Positions 1-8,131 of a DNA stretch of 64,000 bases are shown one piece after another. The position numbers and the translations under genes are program-made. Source of the DNA: Paraburkholderia sp. LEh10 (GTDB lineage Bacteria > Pseudomonadota > Gammaproteobacteria > Burkholderiales > Burkholderiaceae); NCBI RefSeq assembly GCF_017814945.1, contig NZ_JAGIPX010000017.1:62001-126000 (forward strand), in the 5' to 3' direction. Each line of letters starts with the position of its first letter. Position 1 is the first letter of the stretch. A model generated the notes under the pieces. That model saw nothing but the letters and a program-made list of their open reading frames with translations, was not told the origin of the DNA and did not search any database.

Positions 1-2
1 CG

Positions 3-245
3 CTAGGCGTCGAGGCGGTCGGGCTCGTGCCGCCGGCTAGCCGTGGTGCGGCGCTCTCGGCGTATTCGGTGTTTCTCGATTTGTCGCTGGGGATTACCGG
101 GCCGCTGGCCGGGTATATTGCCGGCGAGTTCGGATATGGGTCGGTGTTTCTGTTTGCGGCGATTGCCGCGGCGGCCGCTGTCGCGTTGTCGACGATGCTT
201 TATTTGCGCAATGCGCGTACGCCGAACGCGCCGGCGGCGGCTTAG
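3..245 (+). CDS. MFS transporter, C-terminal fragment (cut by window edge)
   Basis: This is the last 80 codons of a major facilitator superfamily permease; the 5' part lies outside the window. The visible peptide has a glycine/alanine-rich helix pair: a stretch with LSLGITGPLAGYIAG, then a second hydrophobic helix (VFLFAAIAAAAAVAL), and ends in a short polar tail with RNARTPN. The PPASRGAA-to-helix pattern near its start fits the cytoplasmic loop before the last helices of a 12-helix MFS protein, probably of the arabinose-efflux/YfcJ-like kind. The substrate cannot be told. The gene converges on livF, with a repeat element filling the space between them. Confidence 0.75.
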   Translation, partial: LGVEAVGLVPPASRGAALSAYSVFLDLSLGITGPLAGYIAGEFGYGSVFLFAAIAAAAAVALSTMLYLRNARTPNAPAAA

Positions 246-316
246 TCGTCGCGGTTTGCTTTGCCTTTGCGCGGGCATTTGCGATAGCAGTCTGTTTTGC
301 CACTGTCGCTGGCATT

Positions 317-486
317 CGCGATTTGGTTTGCTTTGCCCTGCGCGGGCATCCGCGATTTGGTTTGCTTTGCCCTGCGCGGGCATCCGCGATTTGGTTTGCT
401 TTGCCCTGCGCAGGCATCCGCGATTTGGTTTGCTTTGCCCTGCGCGGGCATCCGCGATTTGGTTTGCTTTGCCCTGCGCGGGCATC
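317..486. repeat. 34-bp tandem repeat, five copies
   Basis: Five head-to-tail copies of a 34-bp unit lie at 317-350, 351-384, 385-418, 419-452 and 453-486. Each begins CGCGATTTGG and ends GGGCATC (the third copy has CAGGCATC). There are no spacers, so this is not a CRISPR array. One related single unit lies inverted in the right arm of the surrounding element near 917-950, which suggests local expansion from a single copy in the left arm. Since 34 is not a multiple of 3, all frames through the array are traversed by repetitive spurious ORFs. Confidence 0.9.
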
Positions 487-532
487 CGCGATGCGCCTAC
501 CGGCGCGGAGGTTGCCCCTGTGCGGGGCGGCA

Positions 533-564
533 CCTCCTTTCTTTGCCGCGGCAAAGAAAGGAGG
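533..564. repeat. Perfect 32-bp palindrome in left arm
   Basis: A palindrome with 16-bp arms (CCTCCTTTCTTTGCCG and its complement) and no loop. The related hairpin in the right arm is at 841-872 with 14-bp arms (CTTACTTTCTTTGC) and a GGCG loop. Bases outside the common TTTCTTTGC core differ between the two hairpins, yet pairing is kept in each. That covariation suggests the structure matters in RNA or single-stranded DNA. Confidence 0.85.
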
Positions 565-840
565 CAAAGAAAGCCGCTCACACCGCCAACCCTTGTTTCT
601 ACCCACGGGCTCTCAACGGCCCCGCACTTATTGCGCTAGCGTACCGGCGAGCGCCCGTTGCCCACGCGCTGGCTAACGCCTCACCCGCATCTGGCGCTTG
701 CGCACCGACATACGGCGCCAAACATCTCACCGCCCTTGTCAGCGTGGGGACGTTGAGGGCCCCTGGGCAGGTGCTGTACTCGGAACGTTGGGGGCCCGTG
801 GGTAATCGTCAAGCGGCTCGGGGTGAGCCCGCTTTCTTTG

Positions 841-872
841 CTTACTTTCTTTGCGGCGGCAAAGAAAGTAAG
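841..872. repeat. Hairpin palindrome in right arm
   Basis: Perfect 14-bp inverted arms CTTACTTTCTTTGC / GCAAAGAAAGTAAG around a four-base GGCG loop. It mirrors the palindrome at 533-564, with compensating changes in the outer stem. It lies about 210 bp beyond the livF stop codon, so livF read-through transcripts would contain it. Confidence 0.85.
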
Positions 873-1081
873 TGCCGCCCCGCACAGGGGCAACCTTCGC
901 GCCGCGAGGCGCATCGCGGATGCCCGCCCAGGGCAAAGCAAACCAAATCGCGGATGCCAGCGATAGCGGCAAAACAGACCGCAATCGCGAAAGCCATCAA
1001 AGGCAAAACAAAAAGAGAAAAAAGGCCACACGCGCTAGCGTGCAGCCTTCCATCACAACAAGCAAAAAACACCCGCGAGTA

Positions 1082-1798
1082 TCACTCGCCCAGATACGCA
1101 GCCCGCACCTTTGGATCGTCTAGCATCTGCTTCGCGTCACCCGACATCGTGACCGTGCCCGAGTCCATCACATAACCGCGATCCGCGGCCTGCAACGCAA
1201 GACGCGCATTCTGCTCGACCAGCATCACCGTGATGCCCTCCTTCGAGATTTCGCGCACCACTTCGAAGATCTTCTCGACCATGATCGGCGACAGACCCAT
1301 CGACGGCTCGTCCAGCAGCAGCAGCCTCGGCTTCGAGATGACGGCACGCGCCATCGCCAGCATCTGCTGCTCACCGCCCGAAAGCGTCCCGGCCAGCTGC
1401 GTCGCGCGTTCCTTCAGGCGCGGGAAGAAGCCGAACATGCGATCGACGTCCTTCTTGATGCCATCATTGTCGCTGCGCAGATAAGCGCCCATCTGCATGT
1501 TCTCGATGATCGACATGCGCGCGAAGATGCCACGGCCTTCCGGCACCATCGCGAGGCCGCGCTTGAGCAACTCGTGCGGCGGCACGCCCTTGATCGACTG
1601 GCCCATGTATTCGATGTCGCCCGCCGAATAGGGCTTCAGACCCGTGATCGCCTTCATCGTCGTCGTCTTGCCTGCGCCGTTCGCGCCGATCAGCGTGACG
1701 AGTTCGCCCTGCGCGATCTCCAGGTCGACGCCCTTGACGGCCTGAATGCCGCCGTAGTTGACCTGAAGGCCCTTGATTTTCAACATTGCCGTAGCCAT
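1082..1798 (-). CDS. livF: Branched-chain amino acid ABC transporter, ATP-binding protein LivF
   Basis: One of the two cytoplasmic ATPases of the high-affinity Leu/Ile/Val (LIV) importer. The 238-residue protein is the usual LivF length. Walker A is GANGAGKTTT (about residue 38), the ABC signature is LSGGEQQM, and Walker B is LLLLDEPSMGLSP, followed by a switch histidine-region motif MLVEQN. The ATG overlaps the livG stop by one base (ATGA arrangement), so the two are translationally coupled. It is the last gene of livH-livM-livG-livF; beyond it lies the large repeat element. Closely similar paralogues serve amides or urea (UrtE), but the linked genes are ordinary LIV types. Confidence 0.95.
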   Translation of the reverse strand: MATAMLKIKGLQVNYGGIQAVKGVDLEIAQGELVTLIGANGAGKTTTMKAITGLKPYSAGDIEYMGQSIKGVPPHELLKRGLAMVPEGRGIFARMSIIENMQMGAYLRSDNDGIKKDVDRMFGFFPRLKERATQLAGTLSGGEQQMLAMARAVISKPRLLLLDEPSMGLSPIMVEKIFEVVREISKEGITVMLVEQNARLALQAADRGYVMDSGTVTMSGDAKQMLDDPKVRAAYLGE

Positions 1799-2574
1799 CA
1801 GTGGACCCCCGCACCCAGATAAGCCTCGATCACCTTCGGGTCCTTCTGCACGTCCTGCGGCAGACCTTCAGCGATCACCTTGCCATAGTCGAGCACTGTC
1901 ATGCGATTGCACAGGCCCATCACCAGTTTGACGTCGTGCTCGATCAGCAGGATCGTCTTGCCGTCCGAGCGGATCTTGTCGAGCAGCTTCGTCAGCTCGA
2001 CCTTCTCCGTCGCGTTCATGCCGGCCGCCGGCTCGTCGAGCGCGAGCAGCTTCGGGTCGGTCGCCAGTGCGCGTGCGATCTCCAGACGTCGCTGGTGACC
2101 GTACGACAGATTGCGCGACGTGTAGTCCGCGTACTGCAGCACGCCCACGTATTCGAGCAGCTCCAGCGCGCGCTCCTTGATCTCGCGCTCCTCTTTACGC
2201 TCAGCTGGCGTCTGGAACACGGCGCCCAGCAGCCCGTGTTTCGTGCGCACGTGACGGCCGACCATCACGTTTTCCAGCGCAGTCATGCCGCCGAACAGAC
2301 GGATGTTCTGGAACGTCCGCGCGATGCCCGCCTTCGCCACCTGATAAACGGCCGTCGGCGTGTAGTTCGTGCCGTCGAGCTTGAACTCGCCCGAGTCGGG
2401 CGTGTAGAGACCAGTAATCACGTTGAAGAACGTGGTCTTGCCGGCGCCGTTCGGGCCGATCAGACCGTAGATCGAGCCTTCCTCGATTTCGAGGCCGACA
2501 TCCGACAGCGCCTGCAGACCGCCGAAGCGCTTGTTCACGCCCTTCACGGACAGACGGATTTTCTTGTCGCTCAT
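1798..2574 (-). CDS. livG: Branched-chain amino acid ABC transporter, ATP-binding protein LivG
   Basis: Second ATPase of the LIV importer, 258 residues. Walker A is GPNGAGKTTFF, followed by the LivG-type extended region with TARTFQNIRLF; the signature is the divergent LSYGHQRRLEIARAL typical of LivG, and Walker B is LLALDEPAAGMN. The C-terminus keeps the LivG tail (DPKVIEAYLGAG). A clear ribosome binding site (CAGGAGA) precedes the ATG. It follows livM by 24 bases and overlaps livF by one base, consistent with one polycistronic mRNA. Confidence 0.95.
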   Translation of the reverse strand: MSDKKIRLSVKGVNKRFGGLQALSDVGLEIEEGSIYGLIGPNGAGKTTFFNVITGLYTPDSGEFKLDGTNYTPTAVYQVAKAGIARTFQNIRLFGGMTALENVMVGRHVRTKHGLLGAVFQTPAERKEEREIKERALELLEYVGVLQYADYTSRNLSYGHQRRLEIARALATDPKLLALDEPAAGMNATEKVELTKLLDKIRSDGKTILLIEHDVKLVMGLCNRMTVLDYGKVIAEGLPQDVQKDPKVIEAYLGAGVH

Positions 2575-2598
2575 GTGTGTTTCTCCTGTCCGTTTCCG

Positions 2599-3768
2599 TT
2601 ACGCGCGCACCGGCTTCTTGCCGCTGCGCTTCGCGATCTTCGCGATCTTGTCCTCGTGCTTCGGCGACGGCCACAGGCCTTCCGAGCGGTACAGCATGAT
2701 CAGCACCATCGCGAGTGCGTACACGAGCTGACGGATCACTTCCGTATCGACGATTTCGTGACCGAAGATCATGTGCTGCAGCGGACCCATCGTCGAGCGC
2801 AGGAATTCCGGCAGCACGGCGAGCAGCACCGCGCCGAGGATCACGCCCGGGATGTGACCCATGCCGCCCAGCACCACGCACGCCAGCACGACGATCGATT
2901 CCGGCAGCGTGAACGATTCCGGCGACACGAAGCCCTGGAACATGCCGAACATCGAGCCCGACAGGCCGCCGAACGACGCGCCCATCGCGAACGCGAGCAG
3001 TTTCACGTCACGGGTGTTGATGCCCATCGCCTTCGCGGCAATTTCGTCTTCGCGGATCGCGGCCCATGCGCGCCCGATACGCGAGTGCTGCAGACGCGTA
3101 CAGGTCCAGATCACCAGCAGCGCACACAGCACGAACACGTAGTAGTACGCGTACACCGACGGGAACTGGAAGCCGAACAGCGAGTGCGTCTGCGCGAGGC
3201 TGAAGTCGCCGACGTGGATCGGATCGATACCCGTGATGCCCTTCGGACCGTTGGTGATGTTGGCCGGACGGTCGAGGTTGTTCAGGAAGATCCGGACGAT
3301 TTCCCCGAAGCCCAACGTCACAATGGCAAGGTAGTCGCCACGCAGACGCAGCGTCGGCGCACCGAGAATCACACCGAAGAACGCAGCGATCCCCATTGCA
3401 CACGGCACAATGATCCAGAACGGCGTGTGCAGTCCGCCCGGCGCGAGATGCGCAATCCATTCGAACTGCGACGACAGGTGCGGCGAACTCAACAACGCTG
3501 CCGTGTACGCGCCGACCGCATAGAACGCGATGTAGCCCAGGTCCAGCAGGCCGGCGAAGCCGACCACCACGTTCAGACCCAGCGCGAGCATCACATACAG
3601 CATCGCGAAGTCGAGCACGCGGACCCAGTAGTTGCCGCCTGCTGTGCCGATGATGAAGGGCGCGGCGATTACGAACACGGCGGTGATGACGCCTACCACC
3701 AGCGTCTTCGTCATGTTCCGTTCAGGGATGAGCGTCGTGGACGGCTCGATCGGTTGAATTGAGGTCAT
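2599..3768 (-). CDS. livM: Branched-chain amino acid ABC transporter, permease LivM
   Basis: Inner-membrane permease subunit, 389 residues. It has many hydrophobic helices and the LivM core: GFAGLLDLGYIAFYAVGAYT near residue 72, then TLRLRGDYLAIVTLGFGEIVR, and the EAA-like cytoplasmic loop around AKAMGINTRDVKLLAFAMGA. It pairs with LivH to form the translocation pore. The start ATG has a good AAAGGAG site. The C-terminus is a long basic tail (KHEDKIAKIAKRSGKKP), common in betaproteobacterial LivM. Confidence 0.95.
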   Translation of the reverse strand: MTSIQPIEPSTTLIPERNMTKTLVVGVITAVFVIAAPFIIGTAGGNYWVRVLDFAMLYVMLALGLNVVVGFAGLLDLGYIAFYAVGAYTAALLSSPHLSSQFEWIAHLAPGGLHTPFWIIVPCAMGIAAFFGVILGAPTLRLRGDYLAIVTLGFGEIVRIFLNNLDRPANITNGPKGITGIDPIHVGDFSLAQTHSLFGFQFPSVYAYYYVFVLCALLVIWTCTRLQHSRIGRAWAAIREDEIAAKAMGINTRDVKLLAFAMGASFGGLSGSMFGMFQGFVSPESFTLPESIVVLACVVLGGMGHIPGVILGAVLLAVLPEFLRSTMGPLQHMIFGHEIVDTEVIRQLVYALAMVLIMLYRSEGLWPSPKHEDKIAKIAKRSGKKPVRA

Positions 3769-3796
3769 TGTGTTTACTCCTTTCCCTTACGCGCCG

Positions 3797-4747
3797 TTAT
3801 GCACGGTCAGCCACACGTTCGCCAAGCAGGCCCGACGGACGGAACACCAGCACGATGATCAGCACGATGAATGCGAACACGTCCTGATAGTTACTGCCGA
3901 AAACGCCACCCGTGAGGTTGCCGATATAGCCGGCCCCCAGCTGTTCGATCAGACCGAGAATCACGCCGCCCACCATCGCGCCGCCGAGATTGCCGATACC
4001 GCCCAGCACGGCCGCCGTGAACGCCTTGAGACCGGGGATGAAGCCCATGTAGAAGTGCGCGTTGCCGTATTCCGACGCGATCATCACGCCCGCCAGCGCT
4101 GCCAGCGCCGAGCCGATCATGAAGGTCGCCGAAATCACGAAGTTCGGGTTCACGCCCATCAGCGAGGCGACGCCCGGGTTCTCGGCGATCGCACGCATCG
4201 CGCGGCCGAGCTTCGTCTTGTGCACGAGCAGCAGCAGGCCCGCCATCACGAGGAACGCGACCACGATGATCACGATTTCCGTCATCGAGATCACGGCGCC
4301 CGGCGTCGTATCCGTGGCCTTGATCACGTTCAGGGGATCGGTCGGCAGAAGCTGCGGGAACGGCAGCGGGTTGCGCGACCAGATCATCATCGCGAGCGTC
4401 TGCAGCAGGATCGACACGCCGATCGCGGTAATCAGCGGGGCGAGACGCGGTGCCTTGCGCAGCGGCCGGTAAGCCACCCGCTCGATCGTGTAGCCAACCA
4501 TCGCGCAGACCACGGCGGCAATCGCCAACGCGATGCACAGCGTCGGCACGTTGCCCAGACCGGGGAAGTGGTTCTGCAACACCCCGATACAGGAGAGGGC
4601 AACCATCGCCCCCACCATCAGCACGTCGCCGTGCGCGAAGTTGATGATGCCCAGAATGCCGTACACCATCGTATAGCCCAGTGCGATGATGGCGTAGACG
4701 CTGCCAAGCACCAGTCCGTTGAGAACCTGCTGGACGAAAATATCCAT
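3797..4747 (-). CDS. livH: Branched-chain amino acid ABC transporter, permease LivH
   Basis: Inner-membrane permease of 316 residues, the partner of LivM. It begins MDIFVQQVLNGLVLGSVYAI, a very typical LivH start, and contains GYTMVYGILGIINFAHGD and the coupling-loop segment RAIAENPGVASLMGVNP. It ends in FRPSGLLGERV. The ATG is preceded by AAGGAG. It is the first gene after the terminator that follows the binding-protein gene, so its expression depends on read-through of that terminator or on a separate weak promoter in 4750-4920. Confidence 0.95.
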   Translation of the reverse strand: MDIFVQQVLNGLVLGSVYAIIALGYTMVYGILGIINFAHGDVLMVGAMVALSCIGVLQNHFPGLGNVPTLCIALAIAAVVCAMVGYTIERVAYRPLRKAPRLAPLITAIGVSILLQTLAMMIWSRNPLPFPQLLPTDPLNVIKATDTTPGAVISMTEIVIIVVAFLVMAGLLLLVHKTKLGRAMRAIAENPGVASLMGVNPNFVISATFMIGSALAALAGVMIASEYGNAHFYMGFIPGLKAFTAAVLGGIGNLGGAMVGGVILGLIEQLGAGYIGNLTGGVFGSNYQDVFAFIVLIIVLVFRPSGLLGERVADRA

Positions 4748-4921
4748 TTAATGCTCCTTAGCCCGTGCGACTGGATTCGCGCTCGTCATCTGCCGGATTG
4801 GCTGATGCTTGACGGAATCGCAACGGCACTGCGGGTACTGATATAAAAGACCTGTAGGGGTTATCTTCATCGAGCGTGTGTGGCGGCTGGGTTGCAGCTG
4901 CCCGCACACTCGACGCGGATG

Positions 4922-4954
4922 CAAAAACGGCACCGTCGGATGGTCCGGTGCCGT
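4922..4954 (-). terminator. Rho-independent terminator after the binding-protein gene
   Basis: On the minus strand a perfect 9-bp stem (ACGGCACCG / CGGTGCCGT) with a 10-base loop is followed directly by five T residues (TTTTTGC). It lies 20 bases past the stop of the substrate-binding gene and about 170 bases before livH. It would raise the ratio of binding protein to membrane complex, a known arrangement in ABC importer operons. Confidence 0.88.
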
Positions 4955-4973
4955 CAGGCTGTACGTCCCGTCA

Positions 4974-6176
4974 TTACATCTTCACGACGTCGAGGACAGC
5001 TTTCTTGCCATCCTTGAAGTCGTAAAGCGTAATCGCACCTTCTTTCAGGTCGCCCTTGTCGTCGAATGCGATGTGGCCGATTACACCCGTGTAGTCGGTC
5101 GAAGGCATCGCAGCGAGCACCTTGGGCGGCTCGATCGAATTGGCGCGCTTCATTGCATCGACGATCACGTACACAGCGTCATACGTGAACGGCGCGTAAA
5201 TCTGCACCGGCGTGTGGAAGCGTGCGTCGTACTTCTTTTCGAAGTCCGCTCCCCTTTCCATCTTCGAAAGCGCAAGACCTGCTTCCGAACATACGAGGTT
5301 CTGAACGGCGCTACCCGCCAGCTCCTCTACCTTGTCGGTGCACACGCCGTCGCCGCCAAGGATTTTTGCCCTGATTCCGAGCGCGGCTGCCTGTTTCGTG
5401 AACGGCCCGCCCGTTGCGTCCATGCCGCCGAACATGATGGCGTCCGGCTGGGCACTTTTGATCTTCGTGAGGATGGCCCGGAAATCCGTGGCCCTGTCAT
5501 TGGTCGCCTCGCGCGCGACGATCTTCGCGCCGCCCGCCTCCGCAGTCTTCGCGAACTCGTCGGCAAGGCCCTTGCCATACGCCGTCGCATCGTCGACGAC
5601 AGCGATCCGCTTCGCGCCGAGTGCCTTCGTCGCGTAGTTCGCCAGCGCCGGGCCTTGCTGCGCATCTGTCGCCACGACCCGGTAGGTCGTCTTGAAGCCC
5701 TGCTGCGTATAGGCCGGATTCGTCGAGGACGGAGAAATCTGCACAATGCCCGCGTCGCTATATATCTTCGAGGCCGGAATCGACACACCCGAATTCAGGT
5801 GCCCGACGACGGCGACTACGTGATCGTCCACCAACTTCTGCGCGACCTGCGTACCCGTCTTCGGGTCGCCTGCGTCGTCCTGCGCGTCGAGTTGCAACTG
5901 GATCTTGCGGCCGTCGATGGTCAACCCCTGTGCGTTGATCTCTTCGACGGCGAGACGCGCCCCATTTTCATTATCCTTTCCCAGATGTGCAATGCCGCCC
6001 GTCAATGGGGCCACATGACCGATCTTCACCGCCACCGCTTCGCTTGCCGCGGGCGCCGACGCTGCCACTGCCGCCGACGCACCTGTGCCCGCCTCCCCAT
6101 CGTTCTTTTTGCTGCACGCGGTCAGCATCGCAACCGCGGCCGCGATGGACACGGCACAAGCAAACTTGACTCGCAT
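4974..6176 (-). CDS. Branched-chain amino acid ABC transporter, substrate-binding lipoprotein
   Basis: Periplasmic receptor that delivers Leu/Ile/Val or related amino acids to LivHMGF. I place the start at the ATG preceded by AGGAG eight bases upstream; the open frame runs 118 codons further but that part is not protein-like. The resulting 400-residue protein begins with a lysine/arginine n-region, a hydrophobic core, and a lipobox MLTAC, so it should be a lipoprotein rather than a free periplasmic protein like E. coli LivJ. The mature part has the type I fold markers VKIGHVAPLTGGIAHLGKD, VVGHLNSGVSIPAS and FTYDAVYV. It is the promoter-proximal gene of the liv cluster. Confidence 0.93.
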   Translation of the reverse strand: MRVKFACAVSIAAAVAMLTACSKKNDGEAGTGASAAVAASAPAASEAVAVKIGHVAPLTGGIAHLGKDNENGARLAVEEINAQGLTIDGRKIQLQLDAQDDAGDPKTGTQVAQKLVDDHVVAVVGHLNSGVSIPASKIYSDAGIVQISPSSTNPAYTQQGFKTTYRVVATDAQQGPALANYATKALGAKRIAVVDDATAYGKGLADEFAKTAEAGGAKIVAREATNDRATDFRAILTKIKSAQPDAIMFGGMDATGGPFTKQAAALGIRAKILGGDGVCTDKVEELAGSAVQNLVCSEAGLALSKMERGADFEKKYDARFHTPVQIYAPFTYDAVYVIVDAMKRANSIEPPKVLAAMPSTDYTGVIGHIAFDDKGDLKEGAITLYDFKDGKKAVLDVVKM

Positions 6177-6242
6177 TAAATAGGTCTCCTGCGCCTTCTG
6201 AAATCTGGCGTTCCGAGGCGCTAGAGCCTTGAGAACGCGCGC

Positions 6243-6270
6243 ATTGTAACTCCAATTATGCGACGGGCAA
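6243..6270 (-). promoter_or_regulatory. Putative sigma-70 promoter for the liv binding-protein gene
   Basis: On the minus strand TTGCCC (6270-6265), a 16-bp spacer and TACAAT (6248-6243), giving a leader of roughly 60 bases before the ATG at 6176. The -10 is a good match and the -35 moderate. The whole stretch 6177-6668, which has no gene, is otherwise AT-richer than its surroundings and holds CAACCTGGTTG (6339-6349), a short perfect inverted repeat that could be a regulator site. Confidence 0.45.
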
Positions 6271-6668
6271 TATTGTCGAATGCGCAGGGTTTTCCTGCAT
6301 TGCAACCACTTTTTGAGATATTTAGTGCGTATTTGTCGCAACCTGGTTGCGCCAGATTTTCGCGCATCAGTTGCACCTGAATGACGCTGCGCAACATCAG
6401 TTGTTGCAGCGGCTTCCCGGCAAGCCCCATGGCACGGACCTTCGCACTCGCGTTCATCCCAAACATGCGCATGACGTCGAATGCACCGAAACTGTGCGCC
6501 CGACCGAACGATCACGCGAACATCAGACAAAAACGGGGCTCGATCACACTCATGAAGGCAAATTACGCCCGAAAAATCAAAAAGAATGTTCGCCCCGACA
6601 CCGATTGTTTCCGGTTTTTCGGTGATTTGGCACCGTTTTTATCGTATCGGACCGGTCGTCGGGGCAAT

Positions 6669-6696
6669 AAAAAAGCGCGCCAACGGCGCGCTTTTT
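6669..6696 (-). terminator. Bidirectional terminator downstream of ispH
   Basis: A perfect GCGCGCC / GGCGCGC stem with a three-base loop, flanked by six A and five T, so it can act on both strands. It sits 18 bases beyond the ispH stop codon. Confidence 0.9.
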
Positions 6697-6713
6697 GAAT
6701 CGGGGACAGTTTG

Positions 6714-7673
6714 TCAGGCGGGCAGACCGAGTCCACGTGGCAGCGGGAACGCGATATTTTCCTCGATGCCCTCGAGCGCGCGCACGCTGCGCACGCCCAG
6801 CTCGCGCAGACGGCCGATGACAGCCTGAGCGAGCGCCTCCGGCGCCGACGCGCCCGCCGTCACGCCAATGCGGCGCTTGTCGGCAACCCACGCGGGATCG
6901 ATCTGATCGGGCGAGTCCACCATATAGGACGGCACGCCGAGTTTCTCGGCCAACTCGCGCAGACGGTTGGAGTTCGAGCTGTTGGGGCTGCCGACCACGA
7001 TCACGACGTCGCACTTCGGCGCCATGAACTTGACGGCGTCCTGGCGGTTTTGCGTCGCGTAGCAGATGTCCTGCTTCTTCGGCTCCTTGATGTCCGGGTA
7101 TTTTGCCTTGAGCGCGGCGATGATCTGCGCGGCATCGTCGACGGACAGCGTGGTTTGCGTCACATAGGCAATGCGCTCGGGATCAGCGAGCTGCAGCGCC
7201 TGCACGTCCTCGATGTCTTCGACGAGGTACATGCCTTCCGCCGTCTGCCCCATCGTGCCTTCCACTTCCGGATGGCCCTTGTGGCCGATCATCACGATGT
7301 CGAAGCCTTCCGCGCGCATCTTCGCGACTTCGATGTGCACTTTGGTGACGAGCGGACACGTCGCGTCGTACACGCGCAGGCCGCGCTCGTCGGCTTCGGC
7401 GCGCACAGCCTTCGAAACCCCGTGCGCACTGAAGATCACCGTGCTGCCGGACGGCACCTCCTCCAGTTGCTCGATGAAAATCGCGCCCTTCTTGCGCAGG
7501 TCTTCGACGACATACGCGTTGTGAACGATTTCGTGGCGCACGTAGATCGGCGAACCGTACAGCTTGATGGCGCGTTCGACGATCTCGATCGCCCGATCGA
7601 CGCCGGCGCAGAACCCGCGCGGTTGCGCAAGCAGGATTTCGGCTTCGGCGAGAGTCGTGTCCGTGATGCTCAT
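6714..7673 (-). CDS. ispH: 4-hydroxy-3-methylbut-2-enyl diphosphate reductase
   Basis: Last enzyme of the MEP isoprenoid pathway, reducing HMBPP to IPP and DMAPP with a [4Fe-4S] cluster. The start is the ATG giving MSITDTTLAEAE, 319 residues; an upstream open extension overlaps fkpB and is discarded. The three cluster cysteines are in RGFCAGVDRAI, DATCPLVTKVH and DICYATQNRQ, and the catalytic glutamate region TMGQTAEGMY is present. It starts two bases after the fkpB stop codon, so the two genes are translationally linked, a common pairing in proteobacteria. Confidence 0.97.
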   Translation of the reverse strand: MSITDTTLAEAEILLAQPRGFCAGVDRAIEIVERAIKLYGSPIYVRHEIVHNAYVVEDLRKKGAIFIEQLEEVPSGSTVIFSAHGVSKAVRAEADERGLRVYDATCPLVTKVHIEVAKMRAEGFDIVMIGHKGHPEVEGTMGQTAEGMYLVEDIEDVQALQLADPERIAYVTQTTLSVDDAAQIIAALKAKYPDIKEPKKQDICYATQNRQDAVKFMAPKCDVVIVVGSPNSSNSNRLRELAEKLGVPSYMVDSPDQIDPAWVADKRRIGVTAGASAPEALAQAVIGRLRELGVRSVRALEGIEENIAFPLPRGLGLPA

Positions 7674-7675
7674 GT

Positions 7676-8131
7676 TTACAGGATCCCGATGATTTTGACT
7701 TCGAACGTCAGCGCCTGGCCGGCGAGCGGATGGTTGAAATCGAAGAGGGCCGAGGTTTCGCCAACTTCCTTCAGCACGCCCGCGTAGCGTCCGCCGCCCG
7801 GCGCATTGAATTCGACGAGATCGCCCGGAGAAAAATCCTCGCCGATCATCGCGTTTTCGCGCAGCGTGGCCAGCGACACGCGCTGGATCAGCTCCGGATT
7901 GCGCGGCCCGAATGCCTGACCCGGCGTTAGCTGAAAGGTCGAGTGGTGACCCACCTTCAATCCCAGCAGAATATCTTCCAGCGGCGGCGCCAACTGGCCC
8001 GCGCCCAGCAGCAGCGTGGCGGGCTTGTCGTTGAAGGTGCTGACGATCTCGGCGCCATCGGCGAGCGAAAGCCGGTAGTGAAGCGTGACGTGCGAACCGG
8101 GTTTCACTTCGGAGATGTCGATGATGCTCAT
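7676..8131 (-). CDS. fkpB: FKBP-type peptidyl-prolyl cis-trans isomerase (FkpB/SlpA type)
   Basis: Small prolyl isomerase of 151 residues. The start gives MSIIDISEVKPGSHVTLHYR; the upstream open extension is not protein-like. Typical features are GAGQLAPPLEDILLGLKVG, then the insert-in-flap region with GPRNPELIQRV, and the FDFNHPLAGQALTFEVKI motif near the C-terminus, which is diagnostic of the SlyD/SlpA branch. The histidine-rich tail of SlyD is absent, favouring FkpB. It is the first gene of the fkpB-ispH pair and divergent from radC; a TACAAT hexamer on its strand at 8243-8238 could be its -10 element. Confidence 0.93.
   Translation of the reverse strand: MSIIDISEVKPGSHVTLHYRLSLADGAEIVSTFNDKPATLLLGAGQLAPPLEDILLGLKVGHHSTFQLTPGQAFGPRNPELIQRVSLATLRENAMIGEDFSPGDLVEFNAPGGGRYAGVLKEVGETSALFDFNHPLAGQALTFEVKIIGIL

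Larger units (their letters stand above)
252..1012. repeat. Large imperfect inverted-repeat intergenic element
   Basis: Two arms (about 252-610 and 785-1012) are imperfect reverse complements over most of their length. Shared blocks in mirror order are: the GGCATCCGCGAT motif, a GTTGCCCCTGTGCGGGGCGG block (505-530 left; complement at about 873-895 right), an inner palindrome built on TTTCTTTGC/GCAAAGAAA, and a CCCACGGGC block (602-610; 793-801). The outer ends also match (left 290-318, right 947-975). The left arm is longer because of a tandem array. No convincing gene lies inside; the open frames are repetitive Arg/Ala/Cys-rich shadows. The element sits exactly between two convergent genes, so transcription termination is a plausible role. 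I recall similar blocks in Burkholderia-group genomes, but no class name is claimed. Confidence 0.8.

Noticed and set aside
317..486. CRISPR-like repeat array
   Set aside because: The 34-bp units are directly adjacent with no spacers and no cas genes occur in the window.
3..639. Several long open frames through the repeat element
   Set aside because: They translate the tandem repeat in different frames and are Arg/Ala/Cys-rich with periodic identity; the same is true on both strands.
1801..3762. 653-codon open frame opposite livG-livM
   Set aside because: Antisense shadow of codon bias; rich in Arg, His, Asp and Gln, no domain, and it covers two certain genes.
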